Shown piece by piece: positions 45,618 to 54,457 of a DNA stretch of 64,000 nt. A program made the translations under genes and the position numbers. Position 1 is the stretch's first letter; each line of letters begins with the position of its first letter. The notes under the pieces were generated by a model that was not told where the DNA came from, made no database searches, and was given only the letters and a program-made list of their open reading frames with translations. Origin of the DNA: Desulfobulbaceae bacterium (GTDB taxonomy: Bacteria > Desulfobacterota > Desulfobulbia > Desulfobulbales > SURF-16); NCBI GenBank assembly GCA_024637145.1, contig JAGXFQ010000041.1, forward strand, positions 153,200 to 217,199. Reading direction: 5' to 3'.

Positions 45618-45790
45618 GTTGCACTCTCTCTAAATTTATAAAAAAAGGATAAACTGTTTTACATCCTATACTTATATAGTTAATAATGGCAGTTAAAAAA
45701 TAAGTCTAGAGGACTTTTCTCCCCTGAGCCATGGTAGGCATTGTGGTCCTGCTTTTCGGCCATTTCGGGCCTCTTTAATCGGACAGTTTT

Positions 45791-47449
45791 ATGGCATCTC
45801 CCCACGATACCCCGGCCCCCGTCACTATCATGGTGGCGGAATTTGTATCGACACAGTATCAGATTCTTCTTGAAGAGTTGGCAAGGATTCCGGCCACCGT
45901 GGTCAGGGTTACAGATCCTCATGAGGTGGCTCCCGCTGTCTTGGAGAATAAAACGGCCTTGATTCTGATGGATATTGAGTTTGCCGATGCGGATAATTTT
46001 CAGGTCGTCAAAAAAATCAGGACCACGGATGACACCCAGTTTATCCCGATTATTCTTCTGGCCGATATCAGTAAAAATGACGCCCTTTTTTTTAAAGGCT
46101 ATGAGGCGGGCTGCGTCGATTTTCTTTTCAGGCCGATTAAACCGGCAATTCTCCGGGCCAAACTCCGGGTGCATCTGGAGCTCTATCATAGGCAGTTGGA
46201 GTTGCAGGAGGCCAATGATCTCATAGGTAAGCAAAACAGGCTCTTGCAAAAGCAGGCATTGCGGGACGGGCTCACTGGTCTTTGCAACCATATTCATTTT
46301 CAAAAGCTCTTTGCCCAGCACTTTTATTTGGCCAAACGACATGAGCAGCCCCTGACGCTGCTCATGATGGATATTGATTTCTTTAAAGAGGTCAATGATT
46401 CCTATGGCCATCAAGTGGGCGATAGTGTCCTGAAAAGGTTTGCGCACTTGGTGCAGTCTGAAATTCGGCAGACAGATATCTGGGCTCGCTACGGTGGCGA
46501 AGAGTTTGTCCTTGCCCTTCCTGACACCTCTCTGGCAGGGGGGCTGTTTATTGGTGAAAAGATATGCAAGCTCATTGCCGCAACATCTTTTTTCCATAAA
46601 GAGATTACTCTCCAGGTTACTGTCAGTATCGGTCTCAGTGTCTTTCGTGGCGGCATGGAAAACCCGGCTGAGCTTATTGAGCAGGCGGATCATGCCCTCT
46701 ATCAGGCCAAGGCCCAGGGCAGAAACAGGGTGGAGTGTTATGTGTCTGGGACGAAAAGGGCTCCAGGTTCAGCTGCCGCAGGGGGCAAGGTTGATTTGGG
46801 CTGGATCCGGCAAAGATTGCGCACCACTTTGGAAAAGACCCGGGCCGGTGCCCTGGCTTCCTTTGAGGCCATGGTCCATGGCCAGACCAAAAACCATCAC
46901 TCCCAGCGCCGGCGCACTGAACTGGCAGGGCATCTGGTCAATGGCATTGCTGAACGTCTCCATCTGCCTCGTCACGTCATTCAGTCCTTTCACCGCTCCT
47001 TTAAGATCCACGACCTGTTTCGCCTCTTTATCGCTGATGCTGCTCTTGACAAAGAGGGCAGTCTGAATCATACAGAACGTTCGTCCATTGAGGATCAACC
47101 CTTGATGCTTAAAGAATTGACGGAATTATTTGATTTTTTTGCCGAAGAACGGGCAATACTCCGCTTTCATCATGAACATTATGACGGCCGTGGCTATCCG
47201 CAAGGCCTGGACGGCTACGAGATTCCCATGGGGGCCCGTTTATTTGCCCTGGTGGATGCCTTCCTGGCCATGAGTAACCCCCATTATGCCCGGCCGCCCA
47301 TGTCCCTTGAGGCAATCATTGCGGAGATTGAGAGTCAGTCCGCGAAACAGTTTGACCCTTTTCTGGTGAAAATTATGCTTGAGGTCCTTGAAGACAACAA
47401 AAGTTTATTGGCAGGCCATGGTTTGGATGATGGCGAGGTTTTGGTATGA
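45791..47449 (+). CDS. REC-GGDEF diguanylate cyclase with degenerate HD-GYP domain
   Basis: A 552-residue response regulator. The receiver (Asp in ILMDIEFAD) is followed by an intact GGDEF domain: RYGGEEFVLALPD, preceded at the usual spacing by RQTD, an RxxD product-inhibition site. The C-terminal part is HD-GYP-like (HHEHYDGRGYPQGLDGYEIP), but HDIGK has become HDLFR and the later QHP is DQP, so key metal and catalytic residues are missing. I predict an active, feedback-inhibited cyclase with a non-catalytic HD-GYP module. It overlaps the HDOD gene by 4 bases. Confidence 0.92.
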   Translation: MASPHDTPAPVTIMVAEFVSTQYQILLEELARIPATVVRVTDPHEVAPAVLENKTALILMDIEFADADNFQVVKKIRTTDDTQFIPIILLADISKNDALFFKGYEAGCVDFLFRPIKPAILRAKLRVHLELYHRQLELQEANDLIGKQNRLLQKQALRDGLTGLCNHIHFQKLFAQHFYLAKRHEQPLTLLMMDIDFFKEVNDSYGHQVGDSVLKRFAHLVQSEIRQTDIWARYGGEEFVLALPDTSLAGGLFIGEKICKLIAATSFFHKEITLQVTVSIGLSVFRGGMENPAELIEQADHALYQAKAQGRNRVECYVSGTKRAPGSAAAGGKVDLGWIRQRLRTTLEKTRAGALASFEAMVHGQTKNHHSQRRRTELAGHLVNGIAERLHLPRHVIQSFHRSFKIHDLFRLFIADAALDKEGSLNHTERSSIEDQPLMLKELTELFDFFAEERAILRFHHEHYDGRGYPQGLDGYEIPMGARLFALVDAFLAMSNPHYARPPMSLEAIIAEIESQSAKQFDPFLVKIMLEVLEDNKSLLAGHGLDDGEVLV

Positions 47450-48336
47450 CCGATTCGTCTAAAAAGAAGATAGCCATCCAACTTATCGGCCAGGTTAATG
47501 AATTCCCGCCTCTGCCGAATGTGGTGAGCAGGGTGCTGCAGGTGACCGCTGATCCTGAAAGTGATTTTGAGGCACTGGCGCGCATCGTGGAGGCGGATAT
47601 CGGCTTTGCCACTGCCATTGTCAAGCTCGCCAATTCCCCCTTTTTTGGCCGGAGCCGGCAGGTGTCATCCATTTCCCATGCCCTGGCCGTGCTTGGCATG
47701 GATGAGGTGCGCAGCCTGGTGCTGGCCAAGGCCATGTTTGACACCTTCAGCCGCTTCCGGGACAAAAAAGAAGGGTTGAACAGCCTGTGGAAGCACTCCT
47801 TCTACAGCGCCCTGGCGGCCCAGGTAATCGGTGCCAAGATGGGCGGTGACGCCAGCGCCCTCTTTGTGGCCGGTCTTATTCATGACATAGGGAAATTGGT
47901 CATCTTCTTTTCCTTGTCAAACGAGTCCGTGCAGAAAATATATGGCAAAAGCGAAAAGCTGGATGACAGCAAAAAAGAGATCGCCTTCCTGGGCCTCAAT
48001 CATGAAGATATGGGCCGTCTCCTGGTGAAGAGCTGGCTTTTTCCGGATTGTCTGCAGCTCGCCGTGGGCTATCACCATAGTCCCGAATCAGCGCCGTCCC
48101 ATCAACTCTATCCCCTGGTGGTCCGTCTGGCGGACACCTTTGCCCTGCTTAATGTTGTCGGTATGGAGGGTGAAGAGGGCGCTGCCCTTTGTCTGCCTTT
48201 TCTTGATCCCCCTCTTGCCGATCTCTTTGCCGCCCATGGCCTGCCCCTTAACGCTGTAACCCTAAAAGAACTTTACCAGGATGTGCAAAAGGCCTTTGAA
48301 CAGGCGGACGATCTGGTCAGCCTCTTGTATGTATAG
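47446..48336 (+). CDS. HDOD-domain protein
   Basis: A 296-residue single-domain HDOD protein: FPPLPNVVSRVLQVTADPES, IVKLANSPFFG, SSISHALAVLGMDEVRSLVL, and AGLIHDIGKLVIFFSL, which unusually keeps an HDIGK motif. It is coupled by an ATGA overlap to the GGDEF protein, so it is likely its regulatory partner or target. No output domain is attached. Confidence 0.9.
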   Translation: MTDSSKKKIAIQLIGQVNEFPPLPNVVSRVLQVTADPESDFEALARIVEADIGFATAIVKLANSPFFGRSRQVSSISHALAVLGMDEVRSLVLAKAMFDTFSRFRDKKEGLNSLWKHSFYSALAAQVIGAKMGGDASALFVAGLIHDIGKLVIFFSLSNESVQKIYGKSEKLDDSKKEIAFLGLNHEDMGRLLVKSWLFPDCLQLAVGYHHSPESAPSHQLYPLVVRLADTFALLNVVGMEGEEGAALCLPFLDPPLADLFAAHGLPLNAVTLKELYQDVQKAFEQADDLVSLLYV

Positions 48337-48637
48337 GGCGACAATATAATAAAAGCCCGCGGCCCTCATGGGCTGCTGATGAAGGTCTGTGAGGGCTCGT
48401 GCCCGCTGGCGCTGAAGACAAAAGGGCCCGGCGAGAAAAAGAGGCGAATCCAGCGGCGCGCGAAACGACATCCTGTTTTTTTCTGGCTCTTCTTGGGTGA
48501 TCTTCAAGGTTTATAATGTCTATGTGCTTCATGATTGAGCTGCGCTGTAAGCACTATTTTTTTGGCCGGCAGGAGGTGCCGGTCATGTTCTGCCCGGACC
48601 TTTTTTTTTGGGCAGAACCTGAAAGAGGAGTGGGGAA
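48337..48637 (+). other. Structured leader before the purine phosphorylase gene
   Basis: 300 bp with no gene. Two hairpins lie close to the next start: CCGGCA-GGAGG-TGCCGG near 48567-48583, and TTCTGCCC/GGGCAGAA (about 48590-48618) with a T9 run in its loop. They could regulate expression, but they do not match a purine or SAH riboswitch as far as I can tell. The ribosome-binding site GAGGAG lies just before the start. Confidence 0.35.
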
Positions 48638-49477
48638 ATGAGTAGCGGCACACGCCTATACCGGGAGCAGGTGCATGAAACGGTCACTTTTCTTGAGCAG
48701 CAACTGCCGGGGGTGCCTGATATTGTCCTTATTCTGGGCACGGGTCTTGGCGTGCTTGCCGACTCTCTTGAGCATAGCGTGCATCTGGACTATGCGGATA
48801 TTCCCCATTTCCCCAGAGCAACGGTGACCAGCCATGCCGGTCGCCTGGTTTTTGGGGAGCTGGCCGGCAAACAGGTCGCTGTGCTGCAGGGCCGATTTCA
48901 TTATTATGAGGGCTATTCCACCCGCCAGATCACCTTTCCCCTGCGGGTTCTTGCCCTGATGGGGGCCCGCTTTCTGCTGGTCTCAAATGCGGCAGGCGGC
49001 CTTGATCCCTCCTATGCCCCCGGCACCCTCATGGTGATTAAGGATCATCTCAACTTTATCCCGGAAAATCCGTTGCGGGGCACCAATATCGAAGAGTGGG
49101 GCCCCCGTTTTCCCGACCTTTCCCAGGCCTATGATTTAGACCTGCAGAAGCTGGCCCACCGGTGCGGCAAAGAACTTGGCCTGCACCAGCTGGCAAGTGG
49201 CGTTTATGTGGCCATTGCCGGTCCCAGCCTGGAAACCCCTGCCGAGACCCGTTATCTGCGTAATTGCGGGGCTGATGCTGTGGGCATGTCCACGGTGCCT
49301 GAGGTTATTGTGGCTGTCCATGCCGGTCTGCGTATTCTGGGGATCGCCATGGTGGCCAATGTCAATGATCCTGATAATTTTCAGCCCATTCGCATCGATG
49401 ATATCCTGGCTGCGGCCAAAAGGGCGGAGGCCGATTTTGTCCGCCTCCTTATCGAGGTGATAAGGAGAATGAAATGA
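48638..49477 (+). CDS. Purine-nucleoside phosphorylase / MTA phosphorylase family
   Basis: Cleaves purine nucleosides with phosphate in salvage. The 279-residue trimeric-type PNP has VLILGTGLGVLADSLE (phosphate-binding), GRFHYYEGYS, LLVSNAAGGLDPSYAPG, and GADAVGMSTVPEVIVAVH, with Glu and Asn residues typical of 6-oxopurine enzymes. MTA phosphorylase is closely related, and the coupled downstream deaminase acts on methylthioadenosine, so the pair may channel MTA/SAH through deamination and then phosphorolysis. The genes overlap by 4 bases. Confidence 0.92.
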   Translation: MSSGTRLYREQVHETVTFLEQQLPGVPDIVLILGTGLGVLADSLEHSVHLDYADIPHFPRATVTSHAGRLVFGELAGKQVAVLQGRFHYYEGYSTRQITFPLRVLALMGARFLLVSNAAGGLDPSYAPGTLMVIKDHLNFIPENPLRGTNIEEWGPRFPDLSQAYDLDLQKLAHRCGKELGLHQLASGVYVAIAGPSLETPAETRYLRNCGADAVGMSTVPEVIVAVHAGLRILGIAMVANVNDPDNFQPIRIDDILAAAKRAEADFVRLLIEVIRRMK

Positions 49478-50796
49478 GCCTGCCGGCTGTTTCGCTCCTG
49501 GTCTGCGGCACTGTGGTGACCATGGATGATCACCGTGCCCTCATTGAAAACGGCGCCGTGGCCGTGGCCGGCAATACCATCTGCGAGATAGGCGCCAGGG
49601 ACCGGCTTGTCGGCAACTATCCCGAGGCCCGTATTCTGGAGGTTGGCCGCGGCCTGGTGATGCCCGGCCTGGTGAATGTCCACACCCATGCCGCCATGGC
49701 CCTGCTGCGCGGTCTGGCTGATGATCTGCCGCTTATGACATGGCTGCACGAGCATATCTTCCCTGTGGAGTCAAGGCTCAGCGCCGAATTGGTCTATCAG
49801 GGGTCCCTGCTCTCGGCCATGGAGATGATCAAGGGGGGCACCACCAGCTTTTGCGACATGTATCTCTTTGCCAAGGATGTGGCCCGGGCCGCTGAGAAAA
49901 GCGGCCTGCGGGCCTGGGTGGGCGAGGTGCTCTATGATTTTCCCTCTCCCAATTACGGCGCCCTGCCCCAGGGCTTGATCTATGTCGATGAGATGTTTGC
50001 CCGCTATGAGAACCATCCCCGGGTCACTGTTACCGTTGATCCCCATGCCATTTATACCTGTTCGCCGGATCTGCTGGTCCGCCTGAAGGAAAAGGCCTTG
50101 GACCGGGGGAGCAGGTATGTGATCCATCTTTCTGAAACAGAGGGTGAGGTCCGCAATGCCCGGGCCCAATTCGGGAAATCCCCTGTCCACCATCTGGAGG
50201 CCCTGGGCCTCTTGGACAGTTCCGTGATTGCCGCGCATTGTGTGGCGCTAACTAGTGAAGAGATAGCCTTGCTGGCTGAAAGGGGCGTGAAAATAGGCCA
50301 TTGCCCGGAGAGTAACATGAAGCTTGCCTCCGGGGTGGCTCCCCTTGGTGCCATGCGTGCCGCCCGGCTGGATATCGGACTGGGCACGGATGGTGCCGCC
50401 TCCAATAATGATGTGGATATGTTTGCCGAAATGGATATGGCCGCCAAACTCCAGAAAGTCACGAACCTGGACCCCATGGTCCTGCCGGCGGCCCAGGTCC
50501 TGGAGATGGCCACCAGGGGAGGGGCCCGGGTGCTGGGGGCGGAACAGCTGATCGGTTCCCTTGAGGTGGGCAAGAGGGCGGATATGATTGTTATTGATCT
50601 TGATAAACCCCATCTGACTCCCCTGTATGATATCCCTGCCCATCTCGTCTATGCGGTCAGGGCAACGGATGTTGTGCATTCCGTCATCGACGGCAGGATC
50701 GTCATGGAAAATCGGCAGCTCCTGACTCTGGATGAGGAGGCTGTTTTGGCCCATTGCCGGCAGCTGGCGGGTGAACTCACCGGCCGCACCTGTTGA
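49474..50796 (+). CDS. mtaD: 5-methylthioadenosine/S-adenosylhomocysteine deaminase
   Basis: Amidohydrolase that deaminates MTA and SAH to their inosine forms. The 440 residues show the metal HxH in NVHTHAAMALLRGLADDLPL, the MTW/LHEHIFPVE block, HLSETEGEV, AAHCVAL, GIGTDGAASNN-like (GLGTDGAASNND) and the final IVxNxQ region. Closely related amidohydrolases act on guanine or chlorohydrolase substrates, but the LADDLPLMTWL motif favours MtaD. Coupled to the phosphorylase upstream. Confidence 0.88.
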   Translation: MSLPAVSLLVCGTVVTMDDHRALIENGAVAVAGNTICEIGARDRLVGNYPEARILEVGRGLVMPGLVNVHTHAAMALLRGLADDLPLMTWLHEHIFPVESRLSAELVYQGSLLSAMEMIKGGTTSFCDMYLFAKDVARAAEKSGLRAWVGEVLYDFPSPNYGALPQGLIYVDEMFARYENHPRVTVTVDPHAIYTCSPDLLVRLKEKALDRGSRYVIHLSETEGEVRNARAQFGKSPVHHLEALGLLDSSVIAAHCVALTSEEIALLAERGVKIGHCPESNMKLASGVAPLGAMRAARLDIGLGTDGAASNNDVDMFAEMDMAAKLQKVTNLDPMVLPAAQVLEMATRGGARVLGAEQLIGSLEVGKRADMIVIDLDKPHLTPLYDIPAHLVYAVRATDVVHSVIDGRIVMENRQLLTLDEEAVLAHCRQLAGELTGRTC

Positions 50797-50973
50797 GTGG
50801 GTAAGAGGTGAGGGAGGCCCAACCAGGATGGCTGACCCCAAAAAATACTTTGCGCTCCGGCAAGGGGTGGGGTATCTATTGAGGACAGTATGGGATTTGG
50901 AGTGAGCGTCTGTTTTTCCCCTCTTTCCTGTGGCTGTTATCAAAAGAAAATTTCAAAAGAGAGAGGCTGCAAG

Positions 50974-51156
50974 ATGTTTGGACTCGGAATGCCGGAACTG
51001 GTTGTAATCCTGGTAATTATTGTCATTATCTTCGGGGCTGGTAAATTGCCTGAAATTGGCAGCGGTATAGGTAAAGGTATTAAGAACTTTAAGAAGGCCA
51101 CCAAGGACGATGACCCCAAGAAGATCAATGATGATGATGAATCTTCTGCGGCCTGA
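50974..51156 (+). CDS. tatA: TatA-type translocase subunit (copy 1)
   Basis: A 60-residue pore-forming component of the twin-arginine pathway. It has an N-terminal membrane segment ([20 protein letters not shown]), the [10 protein letters not shown] hinge, an amphipathic helix [14 protein letters not shown] and a short acidic tail. I start at 50974 rather than 50890, because TatA always begins with this helix and a GAGAGGC site precedes it. The second copy follows 28 bases later. Confidence 0.93.
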   Translation: MFGLGMPELVVILVIIVIIFGAGKLPEIGSGIGKGIKNFKKATKDDDPKKINDDDESSAA

Positions 51157-51184
51157 CCACGAAACCTTCTCAAGGAGATAAGCG

Positions 51185-51436
51185 ATGTTTGGACTCGGTA
51201 CCCCTGAACTCATTGTAATCATGGCCATCGCCTTTCTGGTTTTTGGCGGCAAGAAACTGCCCGAAATTGGTGAGGGTCTTGGTAAAGGTTTGCGATCATT
51301 TAAAAAATCGATGTCTGATGTCGATGAGGCCAAAGCCAACTTTGTGGAAGATGCCGTGCCCGGCCTCAAAGAGGTCAATGCCTTCAAGGAAGAGGTGGGC
51401 AAGGCCAAGGATATGAGCAAGGTCTTGAAGGTCTGA
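51185..51436 (+). CDS. TatA/TatB-type translocase subunit (copy 2)
   Basis: An 83-residue paralogue of the preceding gene with the same MFGLGTPELIVIMAIAFLVF membrane segment and FGGKKLPEIGEGLGKGLRSF, but a longer alpha-helical tail (to residue 83). It could be a second TatA, or act as TatB; the residues near the N-terminus do not settle it. AAGGAG precedes its start. A strong terminator follows. tatC lies 17 kb upstream on the minus strand. Confidence 0.88.
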   Translation: MFGLGTPELIVIMAIAFLVFGGKKLPEIGEGLGKGLRSFKKSMSDVDEAKANFVEDAVPGLKEVNAFKEEVGKAKDMSKVLKV

Positions 51437-51457
51437 GCTGTTGCCTGCTGGATGCTA

Positions 51458-51495
51458 AAAAAAAGCCCGATGTCTTTTGACATCGGGCTTTTTTT
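51458..51495 (+). terminator. Intrinsic terminator of the tatA pair
   Basis: A perfect 17-bp stem (core GCCCGATGTC/GACATCGGGC with A7/T7 flanks) and a TTTT loop, 21 bases after the stop. It is symmetrical and may also stop the convergent aldolase gene. Confidence 0.92.
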
Positions 51496-51566
51496 ATTGT
51501 GCCCTGCCGGGGCAGGGCAAGAGAGGACCTGGTTATTTTTGTCGGCTCTGGTTGCGGCCAGGGCCC

Positions 51567-52850
51567 TTAATCGTCAAAATCACCGGCCGGGCCTTTATCC
51601 GTGTCAATGAGGGCGGACCTGGTGATGATTTTTTCCGGGGTCCATTCCGAGGCATCTTCAATGCGGCTGGCCTTGGGGCCTGGATCATAAGAACCGGCCT
51701 TGCGGATCAACTCCAGGCAGAAGTCAGCACTGTCCTGGGCATTAAAGACGGTGGTGAGCAGGTTGAAGACAAAATCCTCCACCCGTCTGCACATCCGTTC
51801 CCGGATAGCCCTGGGTTGTCCCAGGAATCTGTTTTCAAAGACGAGGTTGAGATTTTTGTAATCGCCGTTGCTCCAGCCCTTGGCCTCGGCATAACGTACC
51901 ATCTCCTGCCACATCTCGGCACTGACCCCTTCGCCCTTCACTTTTTTGAAGCTGCCATCTTCATTCATGATGGCATTGCCGTAATCATTGACCTCAACCC
52001 CCCAAGAGAGCATCTGCAGGGCGGTGGCCACATTGGCCTTGGTGGTGTAGGTCTTTTCGGCAATTTCGCGGAGACGGTCCGAGCTGTTGCCTGAGGTGCC
52101 GTGCTGGGCACCGTTGACATGATATTTGGTAAGGGCCTGGTGGATTTCAGCGGTAAGCTCAACCTGGATGCCCTGGCCGCTGGCTTCAAAGCCGTGGCTG
52201 GTGCCGTTGTTGAGGGCAATCCAGTTGGGGAAGATGTTGTGGGCATTGAGGCCGGCAATGAGAAAAACGGCCTCCGGGGTGGCGGAGAGGCCTTCTGACC
52301 CCTTGATCTCGCCGATTTCCGTCTCCAGTCCGGCCCAGTCGGGAATGAACTGGTTGAGATCCAGGTTGGCAAGCAGGTTCTTGTCATCCGTCATGTGGGA
52401 GGCATCAATGGCGATGGAGGTGATGCCTGCCTCAAAAAGGGTGGGGATCTCCTGTCTGGCAAAGGGAAGGTCTGTCTCACTCTTAATGCCGTAATGGTCG
52501 GCATGGATGGCCACGGGTATGGTGATCCCCAGTTCGTTCATGGCCTGATCCACCTGGCGGGCCATGTTCCAGTAACTTGTGGGGCAATAGGCCTTGGCGC
52601 CGCCCTCGGAACGGGCAATTTCGATGATGATGGCGGCATTGGCCCTTTGCGCTGCCATGAGGGCGCCGCGGATAATGAAGTTGTTACGGCCGTTGGCGGC
52701 AATGGTCATGGCTTTACCCTTGGCCTGCAGGCCGAGGTCGATGTATTTGCCGCTGACGATCAGGGCCCGGGAGTTGGGGAACAGTTTGCAGATATTGGGT
52801 GGCCGTCCTACGGCCAGGGTTTTGTTGAAGTCGGAGTTGGATGTCATCAT
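51567..52850 (-). CDS. Class II fructose-bisphosphate aldolase (long form)
   Basis: Zinc-dependent aldolase of glycolysis/gluconeogenesis, 427 residues. Blocks include RGALMAAQRANAAIIIEIAR, VAIHADHYGI (metal His), GITSIAIDASHMTDDKNL, NNGTSHGFEASGQGI and KYHVNGAQHGTSGNSSDRLR. It is about 70-100 residues longer than the E. coli class II enzyme, with an extended C-terminal segment, and belongs to a separate subfamily, so the exact substrate (FBP or a related sugar phosphate) is inferred. AGGAG lies 6 bases upstream of the start. Confidence 0.88.
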   Translation of the reverse strand: MMTSNSDFNKTLAVGRPPNICKLFPNSRALIVSGKYIDLGLQAKGKAMTIAANGRNNFIIRGALMAAQRANAAIIIEIARSEGGAKAYCPTSYWNMARQVDQAMNELGITIPVAIHADHYGIKSETDLPFARQEIPTLFEAGITSIAIDASHMTDDKNLLANLDLNQFIPDWAGLETEIGEIKGSEGLSATPEAVFLIAGLNAHNIFPNWIALNNGTSHGFEASGQGIQVELTAEIHQALTKYHVNGAQHGTSGNSSDRLREIAEKTYTTKANVATALQMLSWGVEVNDYGNAIMNEDGSFKKVKGEGVSAEMWQEMVRYAEAKGWSNGDYKNLNLVFENRFLGQPRAIRERMCRRVEDFVFNLLTTVFNAQDSADFCLELIRKAGSYDPGPKASRIEDASEWTPEKIITRSALIDTDKGPAGDFDD

Positions 52851-52970
52851 TTCTCTCTCCTGGTCAGGGAAAATTGTTTGTCGCCTCAGGGGCGGAGGGG
52901 GCTGGGGAATCTGAAAAGGCCTTAATATATGGATTAGAATAAATAAAAAAGATAAAAAAGCTTCCCTTAG

Positions 52971-53135
52971 CAGCCCTTTGAAAAAGGTAGCGAGCGCAGC
53001 TGAGGCAAGGAAAAATGAGGCGAAAAAGCGCAGTTTACATGTGGTAAATGAGCATTTTAAGCCGAATTTTGACGCCGCATCAGCAGATAGCGAACGAAGA
53101 GAGACCTTCGAGCGCAGTAGTTTTTCAACGGGCTG
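52971..53135. mobile_element. MITE-like element, 165 bp, with 15-bp terminal inverted repeats
   Basis: Ends CAGCCCTTTGAAAAA (52971-52985) and TTTTTCAACGGGCTG (53121-53135) are inverted repeats with one mismatch. The interior has its own small hairpin (TTTAC/GTAAA near 53034-53048) and no gene. No clear target-site duplication was found. The layout suits a non-autonomous transposon derivative or large REP-type repeat. It lies in the 450-bp gap before the dGTPase gene. Confidence 0.75.
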
Positions 53136-53305
53136 TTACAATAAAATTGATTGAGAAAAGAGTACAATACATTGCTGCAGTCCGTCAGTAAAAAAAAGTC
53201 TTTCTCTCCGGGGCAGAGGTCCTGGCTGCTGGGCCATAAAAGGCTTTTTCTCCCCTGAGCCTTATGGTACAAGAACCTCTTTGTCATGTTTTTGGATGGG
53301 GAATC

Positions 53306-54457
53306 ATGTTTGAAGAGCAGCTAGTTGCCATAAAAATGGCTCTTGAAAAGAGGGAGGAGATGTTTTTTGCTCCCCCTGCCACCCTGAGCAGTAGAGGCAG
53401 GCGCCGCCATTTGGAAAGCAGGGTGGGGCACCGCACCTCCTTTGCCCTGGATGCCGACAGGATTCTGCATTCCCGGGCCTATACGCGTTATATTGATAAG
53501 ACCCAGGTCTTTTACCTGGTGGACAATGATCACATTACCCATCGGGTTCTCCATGTGCAGCTCGTTTCCAAGATAGCCCGCACCCTGGCCCGGGTCTTTG
53601 CCCTTAACGAGGATCTCACTGAAGCCATTGCCCTGGGCCATGATATCGGCCATCCGCCCTTTGGCCATGATGGCGAGGCAATTCTGGACAAGGTGGGCCG
53701 GGCCCACGGCCTTGCCTCCTTTCAGCATAATCTCCAATCCGTCCGCTTCCTGGATCTTCTGGAAAATCACGGTGAGGGCTGTAATCTCACGGTCCAGGTC
53801 TTGGACGGTATCCTCTGTCATGACGGCGAGGTTCATAACCGTATGCTTGCTCCCCAGGGCCCGGTCTCCTTTGCGGAGCTGGATGGCAGAATTGCCCTGA
53901 AAAACAGCGACAAGAAGGCGGAGTTGCGGCCCATGACCATGGAAGGCTGCCTGGTTCGATTTGCCGATACCCTGAGCTATATTGGCCGGGATATAGAAGA
54001 TGCCATAGAGTTACGGCTGGTGCGTCGGGATCAGATCCCAAAATCCTGCCAGCAGGTGCTGGGCAGAACCAACGGCACCATTGTGCACCGCTTGGTTGCT
54101 GATCTCATTGCCAACGGCTGTGACAACGAGGTCGGGTTTTCCCCGGAGATTTCCGCGGCCCTCCAGGAACTCAAGGCCTTTAATTACCAATATATTTACT
54201 TGAATGACGCTATTAAACCAGATATGTCCATGGTGGAACATTGTTTCAAGGAGCTGCTGGAAAAATATATTAATGAAGTCAACAGGGAAGAGCCGGGTTC
54301 GGTTGTCTATAACCGTATGCTGAAATTTATGGATAAAGGATATATGCTTGATACCCCTGCTGCTGCCATTGCCGTTGATTTCATAGCCGGCATGACAGAC
54401 GACTATTTTCTGCGCGAAGCAGGCCGTCTTGGCTGCCAGATCCCCAAGATCATATGA
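53306..54457 (+). CDS. dGTP triphosphohydrolase-like protein
   Basis: HD-type dNTP triphosphohydrolase of the dGTPase family, 383 residues. It has the N-terminal RTSFALDADRILHSRAYTRY, the HD metal site in ALGHDIGHPPFGHDGE with HRVLHVQLVSKIAR upstream, and GRDIEDAIELR. A longer start at 53264 would add 14 residues; 53306 has a GGGGAA site just upstream. It converts dGTP (or other dNTPs) to nucleoside and triphosphate. The ClC channel gene overlaps its stop by 4 bases. Confidence 0.9.
   Translation: MFEEQLVAIKMALEKREEMFFAPPATLSSRGRRRHLESRVGHRTSFALDADRILHSRAYTRYIDKTQVFYLVDNDHITHRVLHVQLVSKIARTLARVFALNEDLTEAIALGHDIGHPPFGHDGEAILDKVGRAHGLASFQHNLQSVRFLDLLENHGEGCNLTVQVLDGILCHDGEVHNRMLAPQGPVSFAELDGRIALKNSDKKAELRPMTMEGCLVRFADTLSYIGRDIEDAIELRLVRRDQIPKSCQQVLGRTNGTIVHRLVADLIANGCDNEVGFSPEISAALQELKAFNYQYIYLNDAIKPDMSMVEHCFKELLEKYINEVNREEPGSVVYNRMLKFMDKGYMLDTPAAAIAVDFIAGMTDDYFLREAGRLGCQIPKII

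Noticed and set aside
45680..46693. 337-codon minus-strand frame
   Set aside because: Antisense shadow of the REC-GGDEF gene, which has clear domains and motifs on the plus strand.
48337..48637. Purine or SAH riboswitch before the phosphorylase gene
   Set aside because: Hairpins exist but conserved cores of these riboswitches are not visible.
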